Part shown: positions 20,132 through 28,920 of the stretch, one piece after another
Layout of the letters: the number at the start of each line of letters is the position of its first letter
Position numbering within the stretch: position 1 is the stretch's first letter
DNA from: Agrobacterium larrymoorei
GTDB lineage: Bacteria; Pseudomonadota; Alphaproteobacteria; Rhizobiales; Rhizobiaceae
Length of the DNA: 64,000 nucleotides
Assembly (NCBI RefSeq): GCF_005145045.1
Contig: NZ_CP039692.1
Location: 186,001 to 250,000 of the forward strand
Direction of reading: 5' to 3'
Notes under the pieces: model-generated
The model's input: only the letters and a program-made list of their open reading frames with translations
Databases searched by the model: none
Told to the model about the DNA's origin: nothing
Made by a program: the position numbers and the translations under genes

Positions 20132-21643
20132 TTACGAACCTTTCTTCACACCAGTCAGGCGGATCATGCCGTCTGCGGACGGGGTAAAGCCGGTCACGGC
20201 TTTAGATGTCGCGTAGAGGTAGGCCTGATGACCGAGATAGATTATCGGCAGGTCTTCATCGAGGATTTTGGTCGCCGCATCGTATTTCTGCTTGCGCACT
20301 GCGTCGTCCGTCGAAGCGCGCGCCTCGTTCAGCAGCTTGTCCACTTCGGGGTTGCAATATTTGGTGTCGTTGATGCCGCCCTTGCAGGTAACGAACTGGT
20401 GGATGTTTCCATCCGGATCGGAACGACCGGACCAGTCTGAGCGCGACAGAATGTAATTGCCCGCCGTCTGCTCCGAAAGCAGCGTGGCGAATTCCGTCGC
20501 CTTCAGCTTCACGTCAAAGCCTGCCTCCGCCACCATGGCCTGTATCACCTGCATCATCTGCGTCTGCGTGGTGTTGTTGGCATGCTGCAATTCTATTTCG
20601 TAACGTTCGTAGCCTGCTTCCTTCATCAAGGCCTTGGCTTTTTCGACGTCTCGCGCAGGAACGGGGATATCCTTGTTGTACCAGGGGCTGCTCGGTGGCC
20701 ATGCCTGATTTCCGGCCATGGCCGTGCCTTCGAAGACGACCTGATTGATCGCCTCACGGTCGATGGCGAGCGAGAAGGCCTGACGCAGGCGCTTATCCTT
20801 GCCGAACGGATTGTCCGCACGCGCGCCGTTGCCGATATTGGCATACATGGCCAAGTAACCGGGGCCGACAACTTCGCCATAGGTCAGCTTCGGATCCTCC
20901 TTCACCGACGCGGCATCGGACGCGGAGATGCGCTCCGCCAGATCGAGATCGCCTGCACGCAGATTGGCCAGACGAACCGTCGTGTCGGGGATTGGCAGGA
21001 AGGTTACCTTGTCGAGGAAGATATTATCCTTGTTCCAGTAATCGGCAAACTTCTCCAGCACGATGCGGTCCTGTTGGATGCGCTCAACGAATTTGAATGG
21101 ACCGGCACAAACGGGTTTGGAGCCAAAATTCGCGCCAAGTTCCTTGCCGGCCTTGGGCGAAATCATCATGCCTGCGCGGTCGGAAAGCTGAGCCAAGAGG
21201 CTTGCATCCGGGCTCTTAAGGGTGAACTTGATCTGGTACTCACCGGTCGCTTCGACCTTGGCGACGGAAGCCAACTCGCTCTTGCGGCGGGATTCCGGCA
21301 TCGTCATGTTACGTTCGATCGTATAGACCGCAGCTTCAGCATTGAACGGCGTACCGTCATGGAACACGACGCCTTGGCGCAGGTCCATTGTCAGCGTTCC
21401 GCCATTGTCACCCCAAGCCCATTTGGTCGCCAGCTGAGGCACGACCGAGAGATTGTTATCCAGATCCACCAGCTTGTCGCACATGCTGGTATAGACCAGA
21501 CGGCCTACAAAGGTTCTCGATTGCGCCGGATCGAGCACATCGGCATCATCCTGCAAGCCGATGCGGATATCGGCGGCGAGTGCCGAAGTCGATAGCAGTG
21601 CTGCTGCAAGCAGATAGCTGGAAAATTTCGCGATTTGTCTCAT
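20132..21643 (-). CDS. peptide ABC transporter substrate-binding protein
   Basis: A 503-residue family-5 binding protein (DppA/GsiB type). The signal peptide ends at LLSTSALA before ADIRIGL. It has the family pattern LRQGVVFHDGTPFNAEAAVYTIER near 90-112 and RQAFSLAIDREAINQVVFEG near 290. It is the first structural gene of the operon that also encodes DppB, DppC, GGT and the fused ATPase, and lies about 65 bases after the GntR gene. A glutathione or gamma-glutamyl peptide ligand is inferred from the GGT neighbour, not from the protein itself. Confidence 0.92.
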   Translation of the reverse strand: MRQIAKFSSYLLAAALLSTSALAADIRIGLQDDADVLDPAQSRTFVGRLVYTSMCDKLVDLDNNLSVVPQLATKWAWGDNGGTLTMDLRQGVVFHDGTPFNAEAAVYTIERNMTMPESRRKSELASVAKVEATGEYQIKFTLKSPDASLLAQLSDRAGMMISPKAGKELGANFGSKPVCAGPFKFVERIQQDRIVLEKFADYWNKDNIFLDKVTFLPIPDTTVRLANLRAGDLDLAERISASDAASVKEDPKLTYGEVVGPGYLAMYANIGNGARADNPFGKDKRLRQAFSLAIDREAINQVVFEGTAMAGNQAWPPSSPWYNKDIPVPARDVEKAKALMKEAGYERYEIELQHANNTTQTQMMQVIQAMVAEAGFDVKLKATEFATLLSEQTAGNYILSRSDWSGRSDPDGNIHQFVTCKGGINDTKYCNPEVDKLLNEARASTDDAVRKQKYDAATKILDEDLPIIYLGHQAYLYATSKAVTGFTPSADGMIRLTGVKKGS

Positions 21644-21710
21644 GTCGTTCTTCCTCTGGTCGGTTTTTAAGGCAGCCGGTTTTCCGGTTCTTGCCGATCT
21701 GGTTTGTCGG

Positions 21711-22448
21711 TCAGGCGTCTCCCTGCGATGCGTGATCGAGGTGATCCATCGATGTCTGGCGGATGAGACGCTCCTGAAGCGTCAGCAGGTGGTTGCGCAT
21801 GGCTTCACCGGCCTTCGACGGATCACGCGCGGCAATCGCGTCGATGATCTCGGCGTGCTGATCGCGCGATTCCTTCAATGTATGATCCAGCCTGCGCGCA
21901 CGTTCGCGAACGGCCTGCCATGCCGGATCCTGTCGGACGCGGTTTATGACGTCGAAGAGCGACAGGAAAAGCTGATTGCCAGCACTTTGGGCGATGAGAC
22001 GGTGTAACGATCCGTCCCAAAGTTCCCGCCAGTCGGCATCCGTCCGCTCATAAATCTTCGCGCAGGTTTCGCGCATGCGCATAATATCCGCAGGCTTCGC
22101 ACGCATGGCCGCCAGTTGCGCAAGTTGCGGCTCGATGCGCAGCCGCACTTCCATGATTTCCATGAAGTTGGTTCCGGGCACGAGGCTCGCGGCATGGTCG
22201 CCCCAGCTATCCGGTCGTTGCCCAAGAAAGGTTCCGGCTCCCTGTTTGCGCCAGATCAGCCCCTCCGCTTCCAGCACCTCAAGCGCCCGCCGTACCTCGC
22301 GCCTGCCCACGCCCAGACGATCACTCAGCGTGCGCTCTGTGGGCAATTTTCCATCGCGACCAAAGGCACTTACGCCAATAAGCTCACGCAGGCGTTCAAG
22401 TGCATAATTAGCGTTTTCCGGGCCAGAGATGTTGGAGTTACCGTTCAT
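21711..22448 (-). CDS. GntR-family regulator (FadR/FCD subgroup)
   Basis: A 245-residue FadR-type regulator. The winged helix region is at about 18-85 (LPTERTLSDRLGVGRREVRRALEVL) and the FCD effector domain at about 95-230. It is co-oriented and immediately upstream of the peptide transporter operon, so it probably controls that operon and itself. A TTGGT/ACCAA palindrome overlaps its own start codon, a typical place for autorepression. Confidence 0.88.
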   Translation of the reverse strand: MNGNSNISGPENANYALERLRELIGVSAFGRDGKLPTERTLSDRLGVGRREVRRALEVLEAEGLIWRKQGAGTFLGQRPDSWGDHAASLVPGTNFMEIMEVRLRIEPQLAQLAAMRAKPADIMRMRETCAKIYERTDADWRELWDGSLHRLIAQSAGNQLFLSLFDVINRVRQDPAWQAVRERARRLDHTLKESRDQHAEIIDAIAARDPSKAGEAMRNHLLTLQERLIRQTSMDHLDHASQGDA

Positions 22449-22478
22449 TGGTTCGTACCAATTTCATATTGGTTCAAT
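22448..22478. promoter_or_regulatory. GntR-type operator at the regulator start codon
   Basis: TTGGTTCGTACCAA (22448-22461) has inverted arms TTGGT and ACCAA. The word TTGGTTC at its left end recurs at 22469-22475, 21 bases away, two helical turns. The first site touches the start codon of the GntR gene, so binding would block its expression. The TTGGT-n-ACCAA shape is common for FadR-group proteins. Confidence 0.55.
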
Positions 22479-22553
22479 GAACTCGCAACGCATCCTTTCG
22501 TCAAGCCTAAAATTTACCCATGCAGCAAATTTATGCAGACACCACTTACACTG

Positions 22554-24515
22554 TCAGTTCGCAAGCGCTGCGACAGGATCCAGATTGGAGGCGTTGCGGG
22601 CTGGGAGGTAACCGAAGACAACGCCGATCAGTGTGGAGCAGACGAAGGCGGCGATGATGGATGTGGGGGAATAGATCAGCGCGAAATTGCTGCTGAGCAT
22701 TCCGAAGACGACGCCGAACGAGAGGCCGCACAGGATTCCCATGATGCCGCCGATGATGCAAACCAGAACCGCCTCGATCAGGAACTGCCTCAATATATCG
22801 TTGCGGCGCGCGCCGACTGCCATGCGAACCCCGATTTCCGATACCCGTTCGGATACGGAGACGAGCATGATGTTCATGACACCGATGCCGCCCACCAAAA
22901 GCGAGATGACGGCGATGGCCGAGACCAGAATCGTCATCGTCTGCGTCGTGCTGGTAATCGTCTTGCGGATGTCATCCGTGTTGAGAATGTAGAAATCCTT
23001 CACGCCGTGACGCTGGGTCAGAAACGTCGTAACCGCCTGCTCCGCCAACGCGGCATCGACATCATCGCTGACCTGCACGGTGATGCTGCGCAAAGACAGG
23101 CTACCAAGGAAGCGTGCCTGAACCGCCGTATAAGGCATATAAACCGAAAGGTTCTGGCTTGAGCCGAAGCCCCCCTGCTGCGCCTGCGTGATGCCGACGA
23201 TGCGTGCTGGCACCGTCCCCACAAGCAGGACCTGGCCGATTGGATCGCCCGGAAAATCCGCAAACAAGGCTTTGCGCGTATTCTCGTCGATCACGACTTC
23301 CTGCGCCTTCTGGCTGACACTCGCTGCATCGAAGAAACGACCGCTCGAAAGCTTCGTGCCCTTGGCGACGAAGTATCGCTCGCTGACGCCATTCACCAGA
23401 GCATTGGCTTCCTTCGATCCGAAACGCACCGTGGAGGATGTGGAAACCGTTGGCGTAACCGCTGCGACATATGGCTGCTTTGCGAGCATATCCGCATCGG
23501 ATACGACAAGCGTCGTGATCTTGCCGGATCGAATATCGCCAAAATCCTTGCCGGCAAAAATTTCCAGCGTGTTGGTGCCGAGGCTTGAGATATTCTGCAA
23601 AACCCGCTGCTGCGTGCCCTGCCCGAGAGCCACCACGCCGATCACCGACGCGATACCGATGATGATGCCCAGCATCGTCAACAGCGTTCGAAGCTTATGG
23701 GCACGCATGGAAAGCAGCGCCATGCGCAATGCTTCACGCAGAGAGGACAGAATGTGACCACCGCTATTGCCGGTCTGCCGTTGCTCCGAACCATCCGCTA
23801 CCGGTGTAGCTTCGAGCGCCGCCGCCTTGCCGCCCTTGCGATCCGAGACGATATGGCCATCGCTGATCTCGATGATACGTTCGGCTTTCTCGGCAATCGA
23901 CATATCGTGCGTTACGATGATGACGGTGCGCCCCTCTCCGTGCAACTCGCGGAGAATGCGCAGCACCTCTTCGCCGCTTGCTGTATCCAGCGCACCAGTG
24001 GGTTCGTCTGCCAGAATGATTTCGGCATCGTTCATCAGCGCACGCGCAATGGACACACGCTGCTGCTGCCCACCGGAAAGCTGGCCGGGCCGATGGTCCA
24101 GACGCTCTTTCATGCCGAGCCGCGTGAGAAGCGCGGTTGCCGTCCGGCGACGTTTCTCCTGTCCTTCTCCGGCATAGATTGCCGGGATTTCGACATTTCC
24201 AAGCGCAGTCAGTTCTCCCAGAAGATGATAGCGCTGGAAGATGAAGCCGAGATGTTCCCGGCGCATGGCCGAAAGCTGATCTGTGTCCAGATTTGCGGTT
24301 TCGCGGCCCGCAACCGTGTACCTGCCCGAACTTGGTCGATCAAGGCAGCCGAGAATATTCATCAAGGTGGATTTGCCGGAGCCGGATGGGCCAACGATTG
24401 CCACCATCTCCCCGGCTTCGATCGATAGATCGATATTCTTGAGAACACTGATCGTGCCATCGCCAGATGGATATTCCCGGCAGACGGATTGAAGAACGAT
24501 AAGAGATTCCGGCAT
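22554..24515 (-). CDS. macB: MacB-type ABC efflux protein
   Basis: A 653-residue MacB. Residues 1-235 form the ATPase (GPSGSGKSTLMN, LSGGQQQRVSIARAL, IILADEPTGALD, THD switch His). Then follow a first membrane helix near 275-300, a large periplasmic core to about 525, and three helices in the last 125 residues (MTILVSAIAVISLLVGGIGVMN and others). MacB works with the adaptor MacA and an outer-membrane TolC channel to expel macrolides, peptides or lipids. No tolC is in the window. The gene starts 2 bases after macA, so the pair is co-translated. Confidence 0.93.
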   Translation of the reverse strand: MPESLIVLQSVCREYPSGDGTISVLKNIDLSIEAGEMVAIVGPSGSGKSTLMNILGCLDRPSSGRYTVAGRETANLDTDQLSAMRREHLGFIFQRYHLLGELTALGNVEIPAIYAGEGQEKRRRTATALLTRLGMKERLDHRPGQLSGGQQQRVSIARALMNDAEIILADEPTGALDTASGEEVLRILRELHGEGRTVIIVTHDMSIAEKAERIIEISDGHIVSDRKGGKAAALEATPVADGSEQRQTGNSGGHILSSLREALRMALLSMRAHKLRTLLTMLGIIIGIASVIGVVALGQGTQQRVLQNISSLGTNTLEIFAGKDFGDIRSGKITTLVVSDADMLAKQPYVAAVTPTVSTSSTVRFGSKEANALVNGVSERYFVAKGTKLSSGRFFDAASVSQKAQEVVIDENTRKALFADFPGDPIGQVLLVGTVPARIVGITQAQQGGFGSSQNLSVYMPYTAVQARFLGSLSLRSITVQVSDDVDAALAEQAVTTFLTQRHGVKDFYILNTDDIRKTITSTTQTMTILVSAIAVISLLVGGIGVMNIMLVSVSERVSEIGVRMAVGARRNDILRQFLIEAVLVCIIGGIMGILCGLSFGVVFGMLSSNFALIYSPTSIIAAFVCSTLIGVVFGYLPARNASNLDPVAALAN

Positions 24516-24517
24516 GA

Positions 24518-25738
24518 TCAGAACCCCATGGGCGGAGGTCCGCCAGGCCCGCGTGATGCAGAACTGGAAGCGGCAGCGGTCGCTTCGCCGGTGATAACGC
24601 GTTCATTTTCCGCAAGCCCCGACCTTATTTCCGCCGTTACCTTGTCATTGAGGCCAACTTCCACCTGTTTTTGAGCAATCGAGCCATCGGCAGCCATCAC
24701 ACGCACGGCATACTTGCCATCGGATGAAGCGCTGCCCAGCGCCGCGGAAGGCACGGTCAGAACATCACGCGCTTCGCCGAGAACGATATGAACTTCTGCG
24801 GTCATATATGTACGGAGTTTTCCATCAGGATTGGGAACGTTGAAAACGCCATTGTAATAGATCGCTTCCGATGAGGAACTGCTGGAACTAGAAGACGTGG
24901 ATGTGGAGCTGGACGAGCTAAAGCTCGAATCGCTTCTTATCGATTCCGGTGCCGGTTCAATTGCGGCGAGCGTCGCCTCATATCGGGTCTGCGGCTCTCC
25001 CAGTACAGTGAAATAGACCGGCAGACCTGCCGTGACGCGCGTAATATCGGCCTCCGATATCTCGGTCCGCACCGTCATCGTGTCCAGTTGGCCGATGATG
25101 ACGATGGTTGGCGCAGACTGCGTGGCATTCACGGTCTGGCCCTCCTGGCTGACAATCGAGAGAACTGTGCCATCGATTGGCGCCGTGATCTGCGTGTAAC
25201 CGAGATTTGCCTCAGCCGTTTCCACGGCGACCTCCGCCTCCTCGATCTGCGCATCCAGCGCCTTGATCTGCGCATCGGTTACAGCAAGAGCAGCCGCAGC
25301 ACTTTCAAGCTCCGAACGGGATGTCGTGTTCTTCGACGCCATGTCCTGCTGTCGCGCAAGGCTTTGCTGGTTGAGCGTGCGGGTCGCCTCTTTCTCCACG
25401 CGTTGCGCTTTCACATTCGCCAGCGCCGCCTGCGCGGTGCGCAAATTGTTTCGCTGCGTAACGGAGTCGATTTCAGCTACCAACTCACCTGCCTTCACGG
25501 TCTGGCCCAGCGAAACATTGACACCGGTGATACGACCGGAAACCTGCGCTCCAACGGCAACCAGACGCGATGGCTTCAAGGTGCCGGTGGCGAGAACCGT
25601 CTGCTCCACGCTACCGCGGCGCACCTCAGCCGTCATGACGTTCGGCGTTGCCGCACGCGAATAGCCAAGAGATACCCAGCCGCAGGCCCCGGCGGCGGCG
25701 ATGGCCGCAAGCGTTATGATGATCCGCTTCATATTCAT
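24518..25738 (-). CDS. macA: MacA-type periplasmic adaptor (HlyD/RND adaptor family)
   Basis: About 406 residues starting at ATG 25738 (MNMKRIII), which overlaps the stop of the small gene upstream as ATGA. The frame is open much further upstream but that part is a shadow of two other genes. It has an N-terminal membrane anchor/signal, a lipoyl half-motif (VAVGAQVSGRITGVNVSLGQ), a coiled-coil hairpin at about 95-170, the second lipoyl half (ITAPIDGTVLSIVSQEGQ) and beta-barrel domains. An oddity is a serine-rich run of about 20 residues near 270-290 (bases about 24867-24929). It links MacB to an outer-membrane channel. Confidence 0.9.
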   Translation of the reverse strand: MNMKRIIITLAAIAAAGACGWVSLGYSRAATPNVMTAEVRRGSVEQTVLATGTLKPSRLVAVGAQVSGRITGVNVSLGQTVKAGELVAEIDSVTQRNNLRTAQAALANVKAQRVEKEATRTLNQQSLARQQDMASKNTTSRSELESAAAALAVTDAQIKALDAQIEEAEVAVETAEANLGYTQITAPIDGTVLSIVSQEGQTVNATQSAPTIVIIGQLDTMTVRTEISEADITRVTAGLPVYFTVLGEPQTRYEATLAAIEPAPESIRSDSSFSSSSSTSTSSSSSSSSSEAIYYNGVFNVPNPDGKLRTYMTAEVHIVLGEARDVLTVPSAALGSASSDGKYAVRVMAADGSIAQKQVEVGLNDKVTAEIRSGLAENERVITGEATAAASSSASRGPGGPPPMGF

Positions 25739-25938
25739 CGGCTGGGTGCTCGCCTGGACATCGCGCATCTTTGCGGCGACTTTTTTCTGTCTTTGACGGC
25801 GCAGCGCAAGCGCGGCTCTTCGGACTTTTGCGTCTGCGACGCAGCGGCAGACTTGGCAGATTTCTGGTCCGCATGAGCCACCGAAAGCATGAGGCTGACG
25901 CCAAAGGCGAAGGTAAGCACAGCGTAATAATAGCGCAT
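25735..25938 (-). CDS. 67-residue exported peptide, translationally coupled to macA
   Basis: The ORF starts MRYYYAVLTFAFGV and has a signal peptide ending near SVAHA before DQKSAKSAA. The mature part of about 45 residues is strongly basic (many Lys and Arg) and contains two Cys. Its TGA overlaps the macA ATG (ATGA), and AGGAAA precedes its start; both argue that it is translated. I recognise no family. It may be a secreted or periplasmic peptide handled by MacAB, or merely a leader that couples translation to macA. Confidence 0.55.
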   Translation of the reverse strand: MRYYYAVLTFAFGVSLMLSVAHADQKSAKSAAASQTQKSEEPRLRCAVKDRKKSPQRCAMSRRAPSR

Positions 25939-25948
25939 CTTGTTTCCT

Positions 25949-25983
25949 AAAAAAGTTCGGGGGATCGCGGCAGACGATCCCCC
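25949..25983 (-). terminator. intrinsic terminator after the Spy-like gene
   Basis: A perfect 9-base stem, GGGGGATCG (25959-25967) with CGATCCCCC (25975-25983) around a 7-base loop, is followed on the minus strand by GAAC and six U residues (25949-25954). It lies between the Spy-like gene and the small gene-macAB unit. It should end or attenuate transcripts coming from the Spy promoter. Confidence 0.75.
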
Positions 25984-26003
25984 TTCGGTTGTTCCCAACC
26001 GTA

Positions 26004-26037
26004 CCCCTCCGGTGTTTGGGGGCAGACTTCGGAGGGG
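26004..26037 (-). other. second stem-loop after the Spy-like gene
   Basis: CCCCTCCG (26004-26011) and CGGAGGGG (26030-26037) can pair around an 18-base loop. It sits directly after the Spy-like stop codon and ahead of the stronger terminator hairpin. It has no U run of its own. Confidence 0.35.
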
Positions 26038-26045
26038 ATTTCGTC

Positions 26046-26693
26046 CTAGCCCTTCGGACCGTTATCGCCGGGCTGGAAATCGTCATCGGACGGACCGGGA
26101 CCGAAGTTCGGCCCATGCGGCGGCGGTGGCCTTCTCACAAGGTTGCGATCAAGTTCAACCAGCTTGTCGAGCTGCGCTGGCGAAAGGCTTGCCTTCAGAG
26201 AGGTGAGAGCATCCTGCAAGTGCTTGGCCTTCTCGGATTTCTCCAGAATAAGGCCAGCCAGCGCCTCACCGGGCAATTGCGGCTTGGCTTCCGGTTTCTT
26301 TGCATCTTGTCCAGCGGGAGGCGGAGGGGGTGCCGAAGGCTCTCCTGTGGGCGGCGGCGGAGGCGCAGCATCCGTTGACACGAGATCAAGAAGCGCCTCG
26401 GTATATGTGCGCCATACGGCAAGCTGGTCAGGCTTCACGCCAATGTAGATTTCGGCAGCGGCAAGCTTGCCTGCCAGATCGAAAACGGCAACTTCGTGCA
26501 TCTTGCCCGCACGTGGACCACCGGGAAACGGAAACGATGGATCATGGTGCGGCCCGCCCAAATCTGCGGCGCCCTGAGGTCCTCTTGGTGGCTGGAGTGC
26601 GCCATCTTGCGACTGCGCCTGAACCATAACGACGGAGCCCAGCACGGTTGCGGCTGCAAGCGCGGTGGTGATCAAAGAGCGTTTCATCATCAA
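26046..26693 (-). CDS. Spy/CpxP-like periplasmic protein, proline-rich
   Basis: A 215-residue exported protein; the signal peptide ends around VMVQAQS. Two helical segments resemble the LTxxQ repeats of the Spy/CpxP family: VKPDQLAVWRTYTEALLDL near 85-105 and LSPAQLDKLVELDRNL near 170-185. They are separated by a poly-Pro linker (PPPPPTGEPSAPPPPP). The C-terminus is Pro/Gly/Asp-rich. Such proteins bind unfolded or metal-exposed envelope proteins or damp a sensor kinase. It is divergent from the OmpR-type regulator/kinase pair across a promoter region with phased repeats, so it is a likely target of that system. Confidence 0.7.
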   Translation of the reverse strand: MMMKRSLITTALAAATVLGSVVMVQAQSQDGALQPPRGPQGAADLGGPHHDPSFPFPGGPRAGKMHEVAVFDLAGKLAAAEIYIGVKPDQLAVWRTYTEALLDLVSTDAAPPPPPTGEPSAPPPPPAGQDAKKPEAKPQLPGEALAGLILEKSEKAKHLQDALTSLKASLSPAQLDKLVELDRNLVRRPPPPHGPNFGPGPSDDDFQPGDNGPKG

Positions 26694-26733
26694 ATCCTTC
26701 CATATTGGAACGACCTGACGATAGAGCGCCTAC

Positions 26734-26803
26734 GTTTCCGGCATTGGTCACAATGTTTCCGCGATGTTTCCGGCCAGCGCGATTTTGTAACCGAATGTTT
26801 CCG
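26734..26803 (+). repeat. four phased GTTTCCG boxes in the divergent promoter
   Basis: Exact GTTTCCG copies start at 26734, 26755, 26766 and 26797. Start-to-start distances are 21, 11 and 31 bases, close to whole helical turns. Degenerate copies follow (GTTCCG at 26809, GTTTCG at 26820). They lie between the Spy-like gene and the response regulator gene. Tandem same-face boxes are the usual binding pattern of OmpR/PhoB-type regulators, so this is a probable site for the adjacent regulator. Confidence 0.6.
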
Positions 26804-26889
26804 TGCCGGTTCCGGCAAGGTTTCGTTGCAATTTTCAGCACGCGGCGCTTTTCGTCTTCTATATAGTGGGGATCGAAAGGTTGGTATTC

Positions 26890-27621
26890 ATGACAGCAGC
26901 TTCCGCCACACATGTCCTTATCGTGGATGACGATGCAGAAATCCGCTTGCTTCTGGCCAAATATCTGGGCGGACAGGGTTTTCGCGTTTCCACTGCCGCC
27001 GACAGAAAGGAGTTCGAGCAGAAGCTCTCCGCCTCGCAGCCGGACCTGATCGTGCTGGACGTGATGCTGCCGGATGGCTCCGGGCTGGATATTTGCCGAA
27101 GCCTTCAGGACCGAAGACCGCGAACGCCTGTCATCCTTCTCACCGCTCTCAAGGAAGACGTCGACCGCATTGTCGGCCTTGAGATGGGGGCCGACGATTA
27201 CCTCGGGAAGCCCTTCAACCCACGTGAATTGACCGCCCGCATCAAGGCCGTTCTGCGCCGCGCAGCCCCCGTTGTGCAACAGCAGCAGGATAGTCTCATC
27301 TACGCCTTTGCGGGCTTCAATGCCGACCCGGAACAGCGATCCGTCATTGGCGAAGATGGCAGCCAGATCGACCTTACGGGCGCCGAATTCGATCTGCTGA
27401 AGGTCTTTCTCGACAGGCCCGGTCGCCTGCTTTCCAGAGACCAGCTGCTGGACCTGACCCAGGGCAAAGACCGCGGTCCGTTCGATCGTTCCATCGACGT
27501 GTTGATGAGCAGGCTCCGCAAGAAGCTTGGCGATGATGGCGACGCCGCCCTTTTCAAGACGGTGCGAAATGGCGGTTACCAGATGACGGTGCCGGTTCAG
27601 GCTATTCCGGTGCAACGATGA
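26890..27621 (+). CDS. OmpR-family response regulator
   Basis: A 243-residue two-domain regulator. The receiver domain (about 7-120) has the acidic pocket VDDDAE and the phospho-acceptor Asp57 in VLDVMLPDG. The C-terminal winged helix has LTGAEFDLLKVFLDRPGRLLSRDQLLDLTQG and VDVLMSRLRKKL-like recognition elements. ATG 26890 is preferred over an upstream in-frame ATG because it starts the receiver domain properly and has GAAAGG upstream. Its stop overlaps the kinase start (ATGA). The likely targets are its own operon and the divergent Spy-macAB genes. Confidence 0.92.
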   Translation: MTAASATHVLIVDDDAEIRLLLAKYLGGQGFRVSTAADRKEFEQKLSASQPDLIVLDVMLPDGSGLDICRSLQDRRPRTPVILLTALKEDVDRIVGLEMGADDYLGKPFNPRELTARIKAVLRRAAPVVQQQQDSLIYAFAGFNADPEQRSVIGEDGSQIDLTGAEFDLLKVFLDRPGRLLSRDQLLDLTQGKDRGPFDRSIDVLMSRLRKKLGDDGDAALFKTVRNGGYQMTVPVQAIPVQR

Positions 27622-28883
27622 ATTCACTGCGAAACCGCATCGCGGCACTGCTTGTCATCTCCATCATTGCGGTTGTCGCCCTTGCCACCTTTACGGCAAT
27701 GAAGACACTTCAACCGCCTTCGCCTGCCGCAACAATTGAACCGATTGCCCGGCAATTGGCCTTTGCCGTGAAGATCGCTGAAGCTGGCAATGACGCCGCC
27801 CTCGACGGCTATTACAAGCTGAGCCAGACCCCGCCGGAAGGGGAAAACGAGGAGATGCTCTCCCATTTTCTCGAGACCGCGCTTTCCAGCAACGGAACGC
27901 CTTATGTGGCAACGGTCGTGCGGCAGCCCGGTCGCGAAGCACCCACCGCTGCTATCGCCTTGGAACGCGGCGGTTGGCTTGAAACTGAAATTCCCAATCT
28001 CGGCCCGCCTTCCGGCGGGTGGAAATCCTTCGGCATGTGGATCGCGCTCATCGTTCTCGGCAGCGCCGTCGTCTCCATCGTGGCCGCAAGAAAGATGACC
28101 CGCCCCCTTGAGATTTTGGAAAGCGTGGCAGACCGTATCGGGCCTGATGGTGCGTTACCCGCACTGCCCGACGCGGGGCCCGCCGAAATCCGCACTACCG
28201 TCCGCGCCATCAACTCCTTGAGTACTCGCTTGAAGTCCGCCATGGAAAGCCGCATGCGCCTCGTCGCGGCTGCCGGTCACGATTTGCGGACACCAATGAC
28301 GAGAATGCGGCTGCGGGCGGAATTTGTCGAAAACGACGAAGAGCGCGAGAAATGGCTGAACGATTTACAGGAACTGGATGCCATAGCCGACAGCGCCATC
28401 CTGCTGGTGCGCGAAGAGGTGACGAAAACAGCAGTGGAGCAGACAGACATCGTTCAGCTTCTACGGCAGATCGTAAAAGACCTTGAGCATATCGACCATG
28501 CAGGCCCGATAAGGCTCATAGTGCCTGAAGCTCCGCTTCTCATAAACGCAGCGCCGCTCGCCCTGAAACGCGCCCTGCAAAACCTCATCCTCAACGCCGC
28601 CACGCACGGAAAATCCGCCGAAGTCACAGTCAGCCGCCAATCCCACAAAGTTCACTTGAACATCACCGACCAAGGCCCAGGCATCCCCCCAGATCTGATA
28701 ACCCGCGTCTTCGAACCCTTCTTCCGCGTAGACCCCGCCCGCCGAAAATCCGTCCCCGGCGCAGGCTTGGGGCTGGCTATCGCCAAGGAGATTATTGAGC
28801 GCTTTGGAGGAAAACTCGCCATCTCCAATAGAGATGAGGGAGGATTGCAGCAGATGGTTTGTTTCGAATTGGCGAAAAGCTGA
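27618..28883 (+). CDS. sensor histidine kinase partner of the OmpR-type regulator
   Basis: A 421-residue membrane kinase. It has TM1 at about 8-28, a periplasmic sensor of about 110 residues, TM2 at about 139-157 and a HAMP linker. The phospho-acceptor is His221 in AAGHDLRTPMTRMRL, the N box is LQNLILNAATHG, and the G boxes are DQGPGIPPD and GAGLGLAIAKEI. It overlaps the regulator gene by four bases. The short Pro-rich sensor is not one I can match to a ligand; envelope or antimicrobial stress is inferred from the MacAB and Spy-like neighbours. Confidence 0.92.
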   Translation: MNSLRNRIAALLVISIIAVVALATFTAMKTLQPPSPAATIEPIARQLAFAVKIAEAGNDAALDGYYKLSQTPPEGENEEMLSHFLETALSSNGTPYVATVVRQPGREAPTAAIALERGGWLETEIPNLGPPSGGWKSFGMWIALIVLGSAVVSIVAARKMTRPLEILESVADRIGPDGALPALPDAGPAEIRTTVRAINSLSTRLKSAMESRMRLVAAAGHDLRTPMTRMRLRAEFVENDEEREKWLNDLQELDAIADSAILLVREEVTKTAVEQTDIVQLLRQIVKDLEHIDHAGPIRLIVPEAPLLINAAPLALKRALQNLILNAATHGKSAEVTVSRQSHKVHLNITDQGPGIPPDLITRVFEPFFRVDPARRKSVPGAGLGLAIAKEIIERFGGKLAISNRDEGGLQQMVCFELAKS

Positions 28884-28920
28884 GTGCGTGACCCGAAATT
28901 TTGCTGGATCGAAGATACCG

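Noticed and set aside
25739..26116. Long N-terminal extension of the MacA frame
   Set aside because: It overlaps the exported peptide gene, the terminator and the end of the Spy-like gene; the signal-anchor start at 25738 is the proper one.
26542..27648. Leftward 368-codon frame opposite the response regulator
   Set aside because: It covers the receiver and DNA-binding domains of the regulator in antisense and contradicts the divergent promoter with phased boxes.
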